Below are positions 29,049 through 43,770 of a DNA stretch of 64,000 nt, in pieces. Numbering within the stretch: the first letter of the stretch is position 1; each line of letters begins with the position of its first letter. The stretch is taken from assembly GCF_000243735.2 (NCBI RefSeq), contig NZ_AHMP02000003.1, positions 1,910,001-1,974,000 on the forward strand. The letters run 5' to 3'. Both the position numbers and the translations under genes were made by a program. Below the pieces are notes generated by a model. The model did not search any database. It was given only the letters and a program-made list of their open reading frames with translations, and was not told the DNA's origin. This DNA comes from Leptospira kmetyi serovar Malaysia str. Bejo-Iso9 (lineage in GTDB: Bacteria; Spirochaetota; Leptospiria; Leptospirales; Leptospiraceae).

Positions 29049-29816
29049 CTAAGCCGTTTCGAACTTTCCGTTTCGTTTTAACGCGTCTTCGAAAAAATCC
29101 TTCTCGATCCGATCGATCGATTTCAGAATCAATTTCATTTCGAAATCGGAAAGACCTTGAAAGAGTTCTTCTCCTTTTTGAAGAATGGCAAGACCTAAAC
29201 GAATCCCCTCCACTTCTTCGGGAGTATATGTTTTAGGTTTGCTTTCCATTTTGGAAACGATCGCCTTCATCATAGAAACGATCTTGCCTAAGAGTTCCTT
29301 GTTGGAAAGAGTTTCGAAAAGTTTTACGATATCCTTTCTGAATTGATCGGCTTCCTTCTTGGGAACCTGAGCGATGATTCTATCAAATACCATGTCGTCC
29401 ATCGGATCGTTACCGGCTCTCAATTCTTCCTTGGTGAATTCGAACATTAAGGTTTCGAAATGTCTTGCGGTAAGATAGGAATTCAACGCCGCAAAACCGG
29501 TCTTAAACGCGGCGCCGAGATGCCTTCCGAAACTGAACGCGGCCGCGCCCAAAGAACCGATCAAACCGAAAACCTTCGACGGACTATGAACGAATCCGGA
29601 AAGAGAATGAAAGGCTCCGTCCAAAAGAATTCTTCCCTCGTATTCGGGATAAAGAAGTTCGAGAAAATATTTTAAAAGAGTATCGATCACGGATCTCGGA
29701 ATCGATTTCAATTCCGGATAACGTTCCAAATTGGAAACGCTATATCTTCGAATCAAAGAGGAACGATAAGCCCGAATCAAAACGGGAAAATCCGGATCCT
29801 TGAGAAAATTTTTCAT
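29049..29816 (-). CDS. Protein of unknown function, end of the signalling block
   Basis: The product has 255 residues. It is largely helical, with a mildly hydrophobic Gly/Ala/Phe segment at about residues 75-115 (GLIGSLGAAAFSFGRHLGAAF) and a charged C-terminal half. I recognise no family or catalytic motif. It lies 47 bases downstream of the receiver-EAL gene on the same strand and is probably the last gene of that transcript. A role as effector or membrane-associated target of the signalling proteins is only inference from position. Confidence 0.65.
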   Translation of the reverse strand: MKNFLKDPDFPVLIRAYRSSLIRRYSVSNLERYPELKSIPRSVIDTLLKYFLELLYPEYEGRILLDGAFHSLSGFVHSPSKVFGLIGSLGAAAFSFGRHLGAAFKTGFAALNSYLTARHFETLMFEFTKEELRAGNDPMDDMVFDRIIAQVPKKEADQFRKDIVKLFETLSNKELLGKIVSMMKAIVSKMESKPKTYTPEEVEGIRLGLAILQKGEELFQGLSDFEMKLILKSIDRIEKDFFEDALKRNGKFETA

Positions 29817-29863
29817 ATACCGGAAGGATGAGATTCTTCCCCGAAGAGTAAACCAAAAAAGAA

Positions 29864-31078
<1,215 letters not shown>

Positions 31079-31092
31079 AATGAATGGCTAAT

Positions 31093-32634
31093 TTATAATC
31101 CGCCTAAATGATTCTCAAGAGATTTTCGAGATATGGGCCAAGGGATTTCCAAAGAATTTTCTAAATCGGCTTGTTTTGCAGAAGGGGAAAAGTAACAAAC
31201 GTTCAGGTTAGAATTCGACTTCTTTGCGTTCATCACGATCTCCTTCCATTTCGAAAAATTCTCCACCCAATTTTCGGAGAATACGATCGTTTCCGAGTCG
31301 ATCTTCGAAAGATTCGATTCGAAAGAACGTAAATCTTCGAATCGGCGTACGTTTGCGCCGAAACTCTGAAAGAGATAAGACGTTCTTTTGGAAGATTCTC
31401 CTCCCTTTGTAAAATAAAAAATTTTCTTAGATCCGTTCCAAGATTTGATACCTAAGGGTCGTGCGTCGGATTTTAAATCTTCGATCGGAAGATAAACGTA
31501 AAAGTCCGAACCGTAGCCGAAATGAGATTCGAAAACGATTTTGCCTCCGCTTCTTTTTACGAAACCGAAAACCATGGGAAGCCCAAGCCCCGAACTTTTT
31601 CCCTTCGGTTTTGTGGAAACGAAGGGTTCGAAAATTTTATCCGCAAGATTCGGATCGATTCCTTTGCCGTTATCCGCGATCCTAAGAAAAAAATAATTTC
31701 CTCTGTCCAGGCCAAGAGTTCTCCATTCCGCTTCGTCGTTCGCCAAAATCGTATCGGTTTCTACCAGAATCGTTCCGCCGTTTTCTTCAAGCGCTTCTTT
31801 CGCGTTTTGAAGCAAGTGCATTAGAGAATTTGCAAATTCGCTTCGATCGATTCTGCAAAGATTGCCGCCCGGTCCGGGTTCGAAAACCACGCGAACGTTT
31901 TCTGGAAAAACGTCGGATGGTTTTTCCAGATACTCCGCGATCAAACGATTCGGGTCTTCCGCTTCCGGATGAAGGGATTGTTTTCGAGAGAAGTTTAGCA
32001 ATTTCTTATTTACTTCCGCGCCCCGCATCACCGCGTTTTGTGCGGAACGAATCCGGTTTAAAACGTCGGGTTGTTCCTTACATTGCATTTCGAGAAGATC
32101 CAAATTCGCGATGATGATGTTTAGAATATTATTAAAATCGTGTGCGATTCCTCCGCTGAATTGGGAGATCGTTTCCATTCGAAGAGAAACCGGATCCGTC
32201 GCCGGATCGTTTTCCGGCTTGTTTTTTTCTGAATTCAAAAGTTCATAAAACGTTTTTCCGAGGGAAAAGGCCGAAAGAATTTTCTTTTCAAGAGTTTTTT
32301 GAAAACCGGCTTTGATAGCGTTCGATTCGATCTCTTCGTTCGGAAGACCGGAAATCAATACGGCCGGAACGTTAGGCGCAACGGATCGCAACTCTTGCAT
32401 CAAATCGATTCCGGTCGTCGATCCTAAAAAATGATCGATCACGAGAATTCGATACGAAGAGGGATTCGAACGTAACTCCGCGAACGCGGCGCTCGCATCC
32501 TTACATCGTTTTATATTATATTTCGGAAAAGGGATTTCGTTTACGTATTCCTGAAAAAGAATCGAATCTTCTTCGTCGTCTTCAATCAAAAGGACGCGGA
32601 TCTCGTCCTCGTTCGAAGAATCGGAGTTAAACAA
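31093..32634 (-). CDS. Receiver-kinase-pseudoreceiver hybrid histidine kinase
   Basis: The product has 513 residues from a TTG at 32634 that has GGAG seven bases upstream and overlaps the preceding stop; a TTG at 32655 would add seven residues. A receiver (about residues 11-120; D67 in YRILVIDHFLG) is followed by a kinase with H-box GGIAHDFNNILN (His165), an N box, DNGKGID and SSGLGLPMVFGFV. The last about 110 residues resemble a second receiver (KKIFYFTKGGESSKRTSYLF ... ETIVFSENW ... CYFSPSA), but the phospho-acceptor Asp position is not occupied by Asp, so it is a likely pseudo-receiver. It sits between a stand-alone receiver and the receiver-EAL protein. Confidence 0.88.
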   Translation of the reverse strand: MFNSDSSNEDEIRVLLIEDDEEDSILFQEYVNEIPFPKYNIKRCKDASAAFAELRSNPSSYRILVIDHFLGSTTGIDLMQELRSVAPNVPAVLISGLPNEEIESNAIKAGFQKTLEKKILSAFSLGKTFYELLNSEKNKPENDPATDPVSLRMETISQFSGGIAHDFNNILNIIIANLDLLEMQCKEQPDVLNRIRSAQNAVMRGAEVNKKLLNFSRKQSLHPEAEDPNRLIAEYLEKPSDVFPENVRVVFEPGPGGNLCRIDRSEFANSLMHLLQNAKEALEENGGTILVETDTILANDEAEWRTLGLDRGNYFFLRIADNGKGIDPNLADKIFEPFVSTKPKGKSSGLGLPMVFGFVKRSGGKIVFESHFGYGSDFYVYLPIEDLKSDARPLGIKSWNGSKKIFYFTKGGESSKRTSYLFQSFGANVRRFEDLRSFESNLSKIDSETIVFSENWVENFSKWKEIVMNAKKSNSNLNVCYFSPSAKQADLENSLEIPWPISRKSLENHLGGL

Positions 32635-33085
32635 TGGGAAGCTCCACGATCTCAAGCCAGTATTGTCCTAACGTTCGAATCGTTTCCATAAACGCGCCGA
32701 ATTCCACGGGTTTTCGGATAAAAGAATTCGCGCCCAAATCGTAGGTTTGAAGCATATCCTCTTCTTCCCGGGAAGTCGTCAAAACGATGACCGGAATTTT
32801 TTTGAATTCCGGAATGGATTTGATCGTCTTCAAGGCCTCTCTTCCGTCCATACGGGGCATGTTCAGATCCAGAAGAATGATTCCAGGTCTCGGATACTTT
32901 AGAATATCAGAATATTCTCCTTTGTTTTGAAGAAATTCGAAAAGTTCCTCCCCGTCCTTTACGAAATGAAGCGGATTGATCAGATTGTTATCCCGGAATC
33001 CGTCGCGCATCAACAGACGATCGTCCGGATCGTCCTCGGCGACGAGTATATGAATCGAATTTTGATTTTTGACTTCGGGTTTCAT
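32627..33085 (-). CDS. Stand-alone receiver, Rcp1-like response regulator
   Basis: The product has 152 residues with a single CheY-like receiver and no output domain. It has the acidic pair in VAEDDPDDR, phospho-acceptor D73 in IILLDLNMPRMDG, a Thr in VLTTS and Lys in FIRKP. The long loop after the acidic pair and the DLNMPRMDG signature are those of Rcp1-type regulators that pair with phytochrome-like kinases. It starts five bases after the kinase at 33091-35772 and overlaps the hybrid kinase by eight bases, so it is probably a phosphotransfer intermediate between the two kinases. Confidence 0.93.
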   Translation of the reverse strand: MKPEVKNQNSIHILVAEDDPDDRLLMRDGFRDNNLINPLHFVKDGEELFEFLQNKGEYSDILKYPRPGIILLDLNMPRMDGREALKTIKSIPEFKKIPVIVLTTSREEEDMLQTYDLGANSFIRKPVEFGAFMETIRTLGQYWLEIVELPIV

Positions 33086-33090
33086 ATTTG

Positions 33091-35772
<2,682 letters not shown>

Positions 35773-35816
35773 GGTGTTCGCCGAAGAAGGACAATTCTAA
35801 CTTCTTTGCGAATAGG

Positions 35817-38130
<2,314 letters not shown>

Positions 38131-38318
38131 CGTATTTCCGAATGGACCTGAACGAACCTTTGTATAAACGGATTCGACGTAAATTTTTACGGGAGATTTA
38201 CGTTATATCAAAACGTTCTTCGTGTCCATTCTTTATCGAAGAGACTTGGGGAGAATCAATTCGATTCTTATAAACCGCGATTCATTCTCCGCAACTTCCC
38301 TTCGTAAATCCGCGCGTC

Positions 38319-39557
38319 TTACTCGCCCAAATTCAAATCGTCGATCGAAAGGGAGAACAAACCTCTCGATGTTTTATCGAAGGACGGAAAATAAACCCTG
38401 CCTTCGAAAGGAACCGAAACCGAAATATCCGCGATCTTGGAACCGTCGTGCATAGAATAGTACAGCGGTTTTTGCGCTTTCGAATCGAGAACGAGAATTC
38501 CCGTTTTTTTGGAAATGGGCAGAATCTCCTGCGGCAAAGAAAGAAGAAAGGGTTTCAACCATGCGTTTGCGTGAACCAAATTGATAAGCGAAGACCTTCG
38601 TTTGATGATCCCGACCCAGATTCTTCCCCGATCGTCTCGTTCCAAACCGTCCGCAAGACCCGGTAAGTTTTCAAAAAGAACCTCCGAAGTTCCGGCCTTA
38701 TCCCCCGATAAAAACGCGCGGACGATTCTAAACTTGGACGTTTCCGTGAACACGACCGATTCTTCTTCTCCCGCTGAATTCTGCTCGATCAAAATTCCGT
38801 CCACGAACGTAAACCCGTTCAATATTAAAGAAATGGAATCCGTTTTTCGATCATACATCCAAAGTTTTCCGTGAGGATAAAGACCGATCGCTTCCGGCAC
38901 GGCCCCGCTTCCCATCGCGGCCCCTTCTCTTTCAAAAGGTTCGCTGATATAAATCCTGTTTCCGTCTTTGGAAACAGCGAGATCGTTGCAAAGAGAAAAC
39001 GGTCTCGAATTGGAGGCGTTCAAATCTTTTGCGGAAATTTTCGGTCTTTCCGAAGAAATATAAACTTTTTCGAATATTCTGGTTTCCGTTTTCGGAAGAT
39101 CCAAAACCAAAGGTTTGACTGCCTTGGTCCGAATATCCAATTCGTAAAGTCCGACCTTCTGCGCATCCTCGTATTTTTCTCCGCCCAAACGCGAAGCGCA
39201 GACGAGAATTTTCTCCTTGTTCGCATTAGCAAACTGCATTCCCGCTGGGTTGACCGGAGGTTTCAGCCAAGCCTCTGCCTTGCCCGTTTTAAAATCCAAT
39301 TTCCAAATCCATCCGTCCATACCGGAAGCGAAGGCGATCCTTTGATCCGAATCGAAAATCAAATCGTCGTGACCGGGAAGATCGTTCATCTCCGTTTTCA
39401 TTCCGTTTAAAAACGGATCCCGAGCGGATTCAACCTTGAGAATTTCGGAAGGAGTTTCTCCGAGGCGATACGAATCTCCGATCTTGATCTTTTCGGAATT
39501 ACATGCGATTCCCGTAAATGTACATAAGAATATTAGAATATACAGTTTTTCTTTCAT
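38319..39557 (-). CDS. SMP-30/strictosidine synthase-like beta-propeller lipoprotein
   Basis: The product has 412 residues from the ATG at 39557, which overlaps the preceding stop as ATGA; a longer frame to 39614 includes an Arg-rich stretch unlike a signal sequence. The signal sequence ends in FTGIAC (Cys19). Six-bladed propeller signatures follow: GHDDLIFDSDQRIAFASGMDGWIWKLD near the start, CNDLAVSKDGNRIYISEP, and GLADGLERDDRGRIWVG late in the protein, as in gluconolactonase/SMP-30 and strictosidine synthase-like proteins. The enzyme activity is not predictable. It forms a coupled pair with the M24-type gene upstream. Confidence 0.78.
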   Translation of the reverse strand: MKEKLYILIFLCTFTGIACNSEKIKIGDSYRLGETPSEILKVESARDPFLNGMKTEMNDLPGHDDLIFDSDQRIAFASGMDGWIWKLDFKTGKAEAWLKPPVNPAGMQFANANKEKILVCASRLGGEKYEDAQKVGLYELDIRTKAVKPLVLDLPKTETRIFEKVYISSERPKISAKDLNASNSRPFSLCNDLAVSKDGNRIYISEPFEREGAAMGSGAVPEAIGLYPHGKLWMYDRKTDSISLILNGFTFVDGILIEQNSAGEEESVVFTETSKFRIVRAFLSGDKAGTSEVLFENLPGLADGLERDDRGRIWVGIIKRRSSLINLVHANAWLKPFLLSLPQEILPISKKTGILVLDSKAQKPLYYSMHDGSKIADISVSVPFEGRVYFPSFDKTSRGLFSLSIDDLNLGE

Positions 39558-40441
39558 ATTTTTCTCGCAAGTTGCGCCGCTCTTTTTACGTGAGGAACCT
39601 CGTCGTCCAGCCAATACGCCCGATCCTTTTCCACCACGAGAATTTCTTCGAACTTAAACCCGGCCTTTCCGCGGCCGAAATGAGGTTCGATCGCCCAAAG
39701 ACCCGTTTTATCGCCTTCGTGATCCGGGGTTAACAGTTCCGGAAGAACCTTATGCGAAAGAAATTCGAAAGAACCTTGCAGACTGAACCAACTCGCAAAG
39801 CTGATCGGAAGCAACGGAAAGGAGAAATTCGGAAGATGAACCTTATAAACCCGATGACCTAAAACCGCAAACGGATATAGAGAATGAACGTTGTCGAAAC
39901 CTCGTTCTTTCGAATCCCGATCGATCTTCCACCAAATCTCACTCGCGCTCATCGAAGAGGAAAAATATTTCGGAATTTCCTTTCTCAACTCGAGAAGATA
40001 TTTCATACCGAAGTCCAATTCTTCGCTCGGACTCAAACAGGAAGAATAACCGATGTCTCCTATATAACCGTCCACGCCCGGAGACACGTCGAGGATAAAG
40101 GGTTCGTGCGCGGTTAATTTCTTTTTGCCGGGATGAAATTGCGTATAACGTTTGTAGCCGTCGAAACGCGCGTGTTCGCCGAACCAAGCGAACGGTCTGT
40201 GTAAAAAAACTTTCACGCCGTGATCGCGTAAAAAAGTTTCCATACGTTTTGCGGCCTGAAGTTCCGTCCATCCTTCGCGCATTTCCTTTTCGACCTCGGT
40301 CACACATCGATACGCGAGTCTTTGCGCTTTTAAAAAGCCGCTCTTTTCCTCTTCGGTCGGCAAGTGAACCGATCGGGAACTATACTTTGATATTTTTGAA
40401 GAGAATCTGGATAAGATTCCTCTTTCCGTTTCTATGGGCAT
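39554..40441 (-). CDS. M24-family metallopeptidase-like protein
   Basis: The product has 295 residues from the ATG at 40441 (GAGAGAAG upstream); a frame to 40480 lacks that site. The pita-bread fold of the M24 family is indicated by a nearly complete metal-ligand set: Asp in ILDVSPG, Asp in YIGDIGYS, His in VYKVHLPNF, Glu in LWAIEPHFG and Glu in KFEEILVV. Known members are methionine or proline aminopeptidases and creatinases; the substrate here is unknown and no N-terminal domain is present. It is coupled (four-base overlap) to the propeller lipoprotein gene downstream. Confidence 0.8.
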   Translation of the reverse strand: MPIETERGILSRFSSKISKYSSRSVHLPTEEEKSGFLKAQRLAYRCVTEVEKEMREGWTELQAAKRMETFLRDHGVKVFLHRPFAWFGEHARFDGYKRYTQFHPGKKKLTAHEPFILDVSPGVDGYIGDIGYSSCLSPSEELDFGMKYLLELRKEIPKYFSSSMSASEIWWKIDRDSKERGFDNVHSLYPFAVLGHRVYKVHLPNFSFPLLPISFASWFSLQGSFEFLSHKVLPELLTPDHEGDKTGLWAIEPHFGRGKAGFKFEEILVVEKDRAYWLDDEVPHVKRAAQLARKI

Positions 40442-40528
40442 GGATTCTTCTCTCAACTCGAATTGAGTAAAGAGTAACAAACGTAAAAAAGAATCGCTTG
40501 AACGAATCCGGTATCGAAAAGATTTTTT

Positions 40529-41326
40529 TTAGAAGATACGATCTTCGGAATCGCAGAATCGAATTTCAATGGACCTAAGATGACCGAAAAAAACGGAAGG
40601 AACGAATCCGAAATTCTCCTTAAAGGTTCTCGTAAAATGCGCGGAGTCCGCAAAACCGGCCGCGTGAGCCGCTTCCGTAAGATTGTTGCCTTCCATCAAA
40701 AGTTTAACCGCTTCGATGATCCGAACCCATAACAAATATCTTCGCAACGGAATTCCCAAATTCTCCTTAAAAAGACGGATCAATCTGTCTTCGGAAATGG
40801 AAAAGTCCTTACCGATCTCCTTCATACGAATGCTGTCCGGCAGTTCGGTTCGAATCTTTTGCGCGATCTTTTGAATTCTTTCGTCCACGATCTTTTCGGG
40901 TTTTTGAAACGGATAGACGCAACGAAGCATTTCCAGTTGGAGATCCCAGGCTTCGGAGTCCATTAAATTTCCGTAATATAGTTCCCGCAGTTTTCCCATC
41001 AAGGGAAGAAAGTTATTCGGATCCAGACGTTTTACTTCGCCCGATTGAACGAGATTGGAAATCGCTCCGTATTCGTAGGTTTCGGGATCGATCATAAGAG
41101 CGATCATTTCCACGCCGGGAGAAACGGTTTTGTGATACGTGTTCGGACCGACTAAGGCGACCCTATATTCTTCCTTTCCCTTTTCGGTTTCGATGTGGAT
41201 ATTTTTTTCCAAGGAAACGGCCAGTGTCGCCGCATAGTGAGAATGGAATTCGGTTTGCATCGCGTTCGTCGCGAACATCACCCTGCTTTTCCATAAGTAA
41301 AGAATTCCTTTGCGAGCGATGTCCAT
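40529..41326 (-). CDS. AraC-family transcriptional regulator
   Basis: The product has 265 residues and no membrane helix. The N-terminal about 150 residues are cupin-like in pattern (FHSHYAATLAVSLEKNIHI, then a Cys in MLRCVYP). The C-terminal AraC/XylS domain (about 160-255) has two helix-turn-helix units, with LTEAAHAAGFADSAHFTRTFKENFG as the second. It probably binds a small effector or senses membrane or cell-wall state and controls nearby genes. It is divergent from the VOC gene, and a perfect palindrome lies 19 bases upstream of its start. Target genes are unproven. Confidence 0.88.
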   Translation of the reverse strand: MDIARKGILYLWKSRVMFATNAMQTEFHSHYAATLAVSLEKNIHIETEKGKEEYRVALVGPNTYHKTVSPGVEMIALMIDPETYEYGAISNLVQSGEVKRLDPNNFLPLMGKLRELYYGNLMDSEAWDLQLEMLRCVYPFQKPEKIVDERIQKIAQKIRTELPDSIRMKEIGKDFSISEDRLIRLFKENLGIPLRRYLLWVRIIEAVKLLMEGNNLTEAAHAAGFADSAHFTRTFKENFGFVPSVFFGHLRSIEIRFCDSEDRIF

Positions 41327-41344
41327 TCTGCTTTCGTATTCTCA

Positions 41345-41365
41345 GAACGGGAACGATTCCCGTTC
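41345..41365. promoter_or_regulatory. Probable operator in the AraC/VOC divergent promoter
   Basis: GAACGGGAA-CGA-TTCCCGTTC is a perfect 9-3-9 inverted repeat placed 19 bases upstream of the AraC gene start and 155 bases upstream of the VOC gene. It could serve autoregulation of the regulator or control of both genes. The protein that binds is unknown; perfect symmetry suggests a dimeric repressor. Confidence 0.5.
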
Positions 41366-41519
41366 GTTTCGAAAATTGGATTCTTTTTTAAAAAGAAACG
41401 TTAGCAAGAAAAAAACGCGGACCTCGCCGGATTCGTTCAAGCGTTTGTTCTCTTCCGCGTGTTAGAGTGGTTCAGATCCGAGACTTTCTCTGAAATTCGA
41501 ACGCGGATCCGGGAGCAAA

Positions 41520-42527
41520 ATGAAAAAGACGTTGATTCTCATCGGAGTTTTACTCGTTTCGATTTTTTTGTGGGCCGTATTCAGCGCGTCGCAAAGCGAC
41601 TATCGTAGACTTGAGAATTCCGATTTTATTTTTGAAACGGTGATCTTCAACAGCCCCGATCCGGAACGTCTCGCCGTTTTTTATCAAAACGTTTTTAATG
41701 CGAAGAGAACGAATTCCGATCCGACCTGGAACCCACAGGGTTCGAACAAATCCACGATCACTCTTCAAACGCCCGATTACGAAGATCAAGGTCCGTTGTT
41801 GACCTTTCTCAAAAACGATAAGCCTCTTCAAAAATCTCCCGCTGCAAACGATCTCGGTTACGCGCATATCTGTTTTGAAACGGATGACGTTCCCGGTCTG
41901 ATCCGAAAAATCACGGACCACGGCGGAAGGATCGTAAGCACCTTTGCGGATCTGAAAAAAGTTCCGGCGGTCTACGCGACCGATCCGGACGGGAACGTGT
42001 TCGAGGTCCATCTTCCTTTTCCCGCTCCTGTCACTCCGCGTACGATTTATCGCACGTTAAACTCTTTGTCAAGGACGAGCTTTAAGTTGCCGCCTCCTTC
42101 GACGGATCGAATTCGTTTTCTTCACGTAAACATCAACTCGAAAGATTGGTCGAAGACCGTTTCATTTTACAAAAATATATTTGGTACTTCCACAACCGGT
42201 TTCGAAAGAGATTACCAGGGAGAATTTATCGAACGGCTAACGGGCATTCTACGAGCCGAAGTGAAGGGACGTCATCTCGAACTTCCGGGTTATAGCGCGG
42301 GCGGTCCTACTTTTGAGGTGTTCACATACAATCGATTCTCCACCGAAAGTCCTCCGAATCTTTCCGATCCGGGAAGAATCGCGACCGGTTTTCGAGTGCG
42401 CGATCTTAAAAAAGCGGTCGAGGCCTTTGTCCGAGTAGGCGGAGTTTTGTTAAACGAAGTCGAAAACCGTTCCGCCACGATCCGGGACGTGGACGGAAAC
42501 TTTCTTTTACTGACGCGTTCAAAATAA
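41520..42527 (+). CDS. Two-domain VOC (glyoxalase-fold) protein, membrane-anchored
   Basis: The product has 335 residues. A hydrophobic N-terminus (about residues 4-20) suggests a membrane anchor or signal sequence. Two VOC/glyoxalase-fold modules follow, at about 38-160 and 195-335. The first has SPDPERLAVFYQNVF and a YATDPDGNVFEVHLP closing strand; the second has HVNINSKDWSKTVSFYKNIF and IRDVDGNFLLL. The family includes glyoxalases, ring-cleaving dioxygenases and resistance proteins; the metal ligands and substrate are not certain here. The start has GGGAG five bases upstream. It is divergent from an AraC-type gene that may regulate it. Confidence 0.8.
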   Translation: MKKTLILIGVLLVSIFLWAVFSASQSDYRRLENSDFIFETVIFNSPDPERLAVFYQNVFNAKRTNSDPTWNPQGSNKSTITLQTPDYEDQGPLLTFLKNDKPLQKSPAANDLGYAHICFETDDVPGLIRKITDHGGRIVSTFADLKKVPAVYATDPDGNVFEVHLPFPAPVTPRTIYRTLNSLSRTSFKLPPPSTDRIRFLHVNINSKDWSKTVSFYKNIFGTSTTGFERDYQGEFIERLTGILRAEVKGRHLELPGYSAGGPTFEVFTYNRFSTESPPNLSDPGRIATGFRVRDLKKAVEAFVRVGGVLLNEVENRSATIRDVDGNFLLLTRSK

Positions 42528-42750
42528 GGACCGAATCGAAATCGAAGAACCAGGATTTCCGCAAACGGAACGTTCTGAAAATTCCATTCTTTGTATATTA
42601 GAATTTTGCTAAGTATTTCGGAACTGAAATAGACGAAGTTCGTGCCGTTTCTCTGTCGTTTGTATCGTTCTTTGAAGTATTGTTTTTGATTCGGATCGGC
42701 GAAGTACGCGCGGATCTGATCGTAAACGAACGGAATGGAAGGCAAGGCGA

Positions 42751-42773
42751 TACGTTACGTTACGTTACGTTAC
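42751..42773. repeat. TACGT pentanucleotide tandem repeat
   Basis: Four perfect TACGT units plus TAC lie 75 bases upstream of the LuxR-type gene start and are followed by a T-rich stretch. A pentanucleotide tract in a promoter region could change length by slippage and alter spacing; this is inference. Confidence 0.7.
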
Positions 42774-42848
42774 CTTTTTCTTTTTCTTTCCAATCGGATC
42801 CTATTCTAAAAGATTTGTCCATAAGGGACTGCATTGCGGGAAACACGT

Positions 42849-43376
42849 ATGAATTTGAAATTACTTCATCCGAAAGGATTTTATTTTTTCGTTTTTTTTA
42901 TCTGTAACATCGTTCTTTGGATGGTCTTTGAAGGAATCGAGTTCGCGATCGATTCCGAGAACTCCGCGATCCTCGCAAGATACGTCGATTACTTCGAACT
43001 CTGGATCGGAAGTTTAACTCTTTTCGGAATTTATTTTATCGCAAACGAATCGAAACGACTTCATTTCGAAATCAAGGAATCCAAGGACCTCATTCAGGAT
43101 CTTCGTCATAAATCCCTTTTGAGCGCGGGCGATCGGGAAAAATTCTGGAACGGGGTGAAAAAACAATTCGAAGATTGGAAATACACCCAATCCGAAACCG
43201 AGGTTGCGGTTTATCTTCTTCGGGGACTTTCCAACCAGCAGATCGCCGGAATCCGAAACACAAGCCTCAGAACCGTCGAAGTGCAGGCATCTTCCATCTA
43301 TCAAAAATCGGGAAGGAGAGGAAAACTGGATTTTATCGCCTATTTTATTATGCCCTTTCTTCCGGAAGAAGATTAG
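42849..43376 (+). CDS. LuxR-type HTH protein with two membrane segments
   Basis: The product has 175 residues from the ATG at 42849 (GGGA seven bases upstream). Two hydrophobic segments lie at about 12-30 and 52-68. The C-terminal domain (about 110-170) is a GerE/LuxR-type DNA-binding fold: WKYTQSETEVAVYLLRGLSNQQIA, then RTVEVQASSIYQKSGRRGK, with the usual E and T-V-E positions. No receiver is present. It resembles small membrane-bound one-component regulators that may respond to membrane state. It is upstream of two membrane AraC-type genes on the same strand. Confidence 0.8.
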   Translation: MNLKLLHPKGFYFFVFFICNIVLWMVFEGIEFAIDSENSAILARYVDYFELWIGSLTLFGIYFIANESKRLHFEIKESKDLIQDLRHKSLLSAGDREKFWNGVKKQFEDWKYTQSETEVAVYLLRGLSNQQIAGIRNTSLRTVEVQASSIYQKSGRRGKLDFIAYFIMPFLPEED

Positions 43377-43770
43377 AATTTTATAATTCTTTAAAGTTTT
43401 TGTTGCGTAAAGTGACGCCGTGGGACCGGGAACAGGCGGATAAAACGGACACGAATCCGTTCGCGTTTCCGGCGTTTTTAAATCGGCTCCCGAAAACTCC
43501 GAGAAGTTTCCAAGGATAAAATAGATTAGAATCGGATCGATCGGTCGTTACAAACCGCTCTTTGCTTCGGAGGCGACTTTCGTTCGCCCTTTCTTTATAC
43601 GATTTTGACATATTTAAAACGATTGGAAAGATCGCATTCATTTCGTTTGATATAAAACCGATCGGATAAAAATAATTTCCTAAAATCGGTATCGAGTTTA
43701 TAAACTCGATAGTTCCTCTCCCTCTATTCAACTACAATCGAATCAATCGAAAACCGATCGGAGAGGTTAT
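43377..43770. promoter_or_regulatory. Spacer with a perfect 22-bp palindrome before an AraC gene
   Basis: No gene is seen in these about 390 bases. At 43690-43711 lies TATCGAGTTTATAAACTCGATA, a perfect 22-bp palindrome with no T-run after it, 59 bases upstream of the ATG at 43771 (GAGAGG precedes that start). It is a candidate operator for the AraC-type regulator that follows or for a nearby regulator. Confidence 0.5.

Noticed and set aside
39558..39614. Upstream extension of the propeller lipoprotein frame
   Set aside because: The added residues are Arg/Ser/Lys-rich and would put a charged stretch before the signal sequence; the ATG at 39557 overlapping the previous stop is better.
42290..42745. 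A 151-codon minus-strand frame overlapping the VOC gene end and the spacer
   Set aside because: Most of it is the reverse strand of the VOC coding sequence, and the rest lacks coding character.
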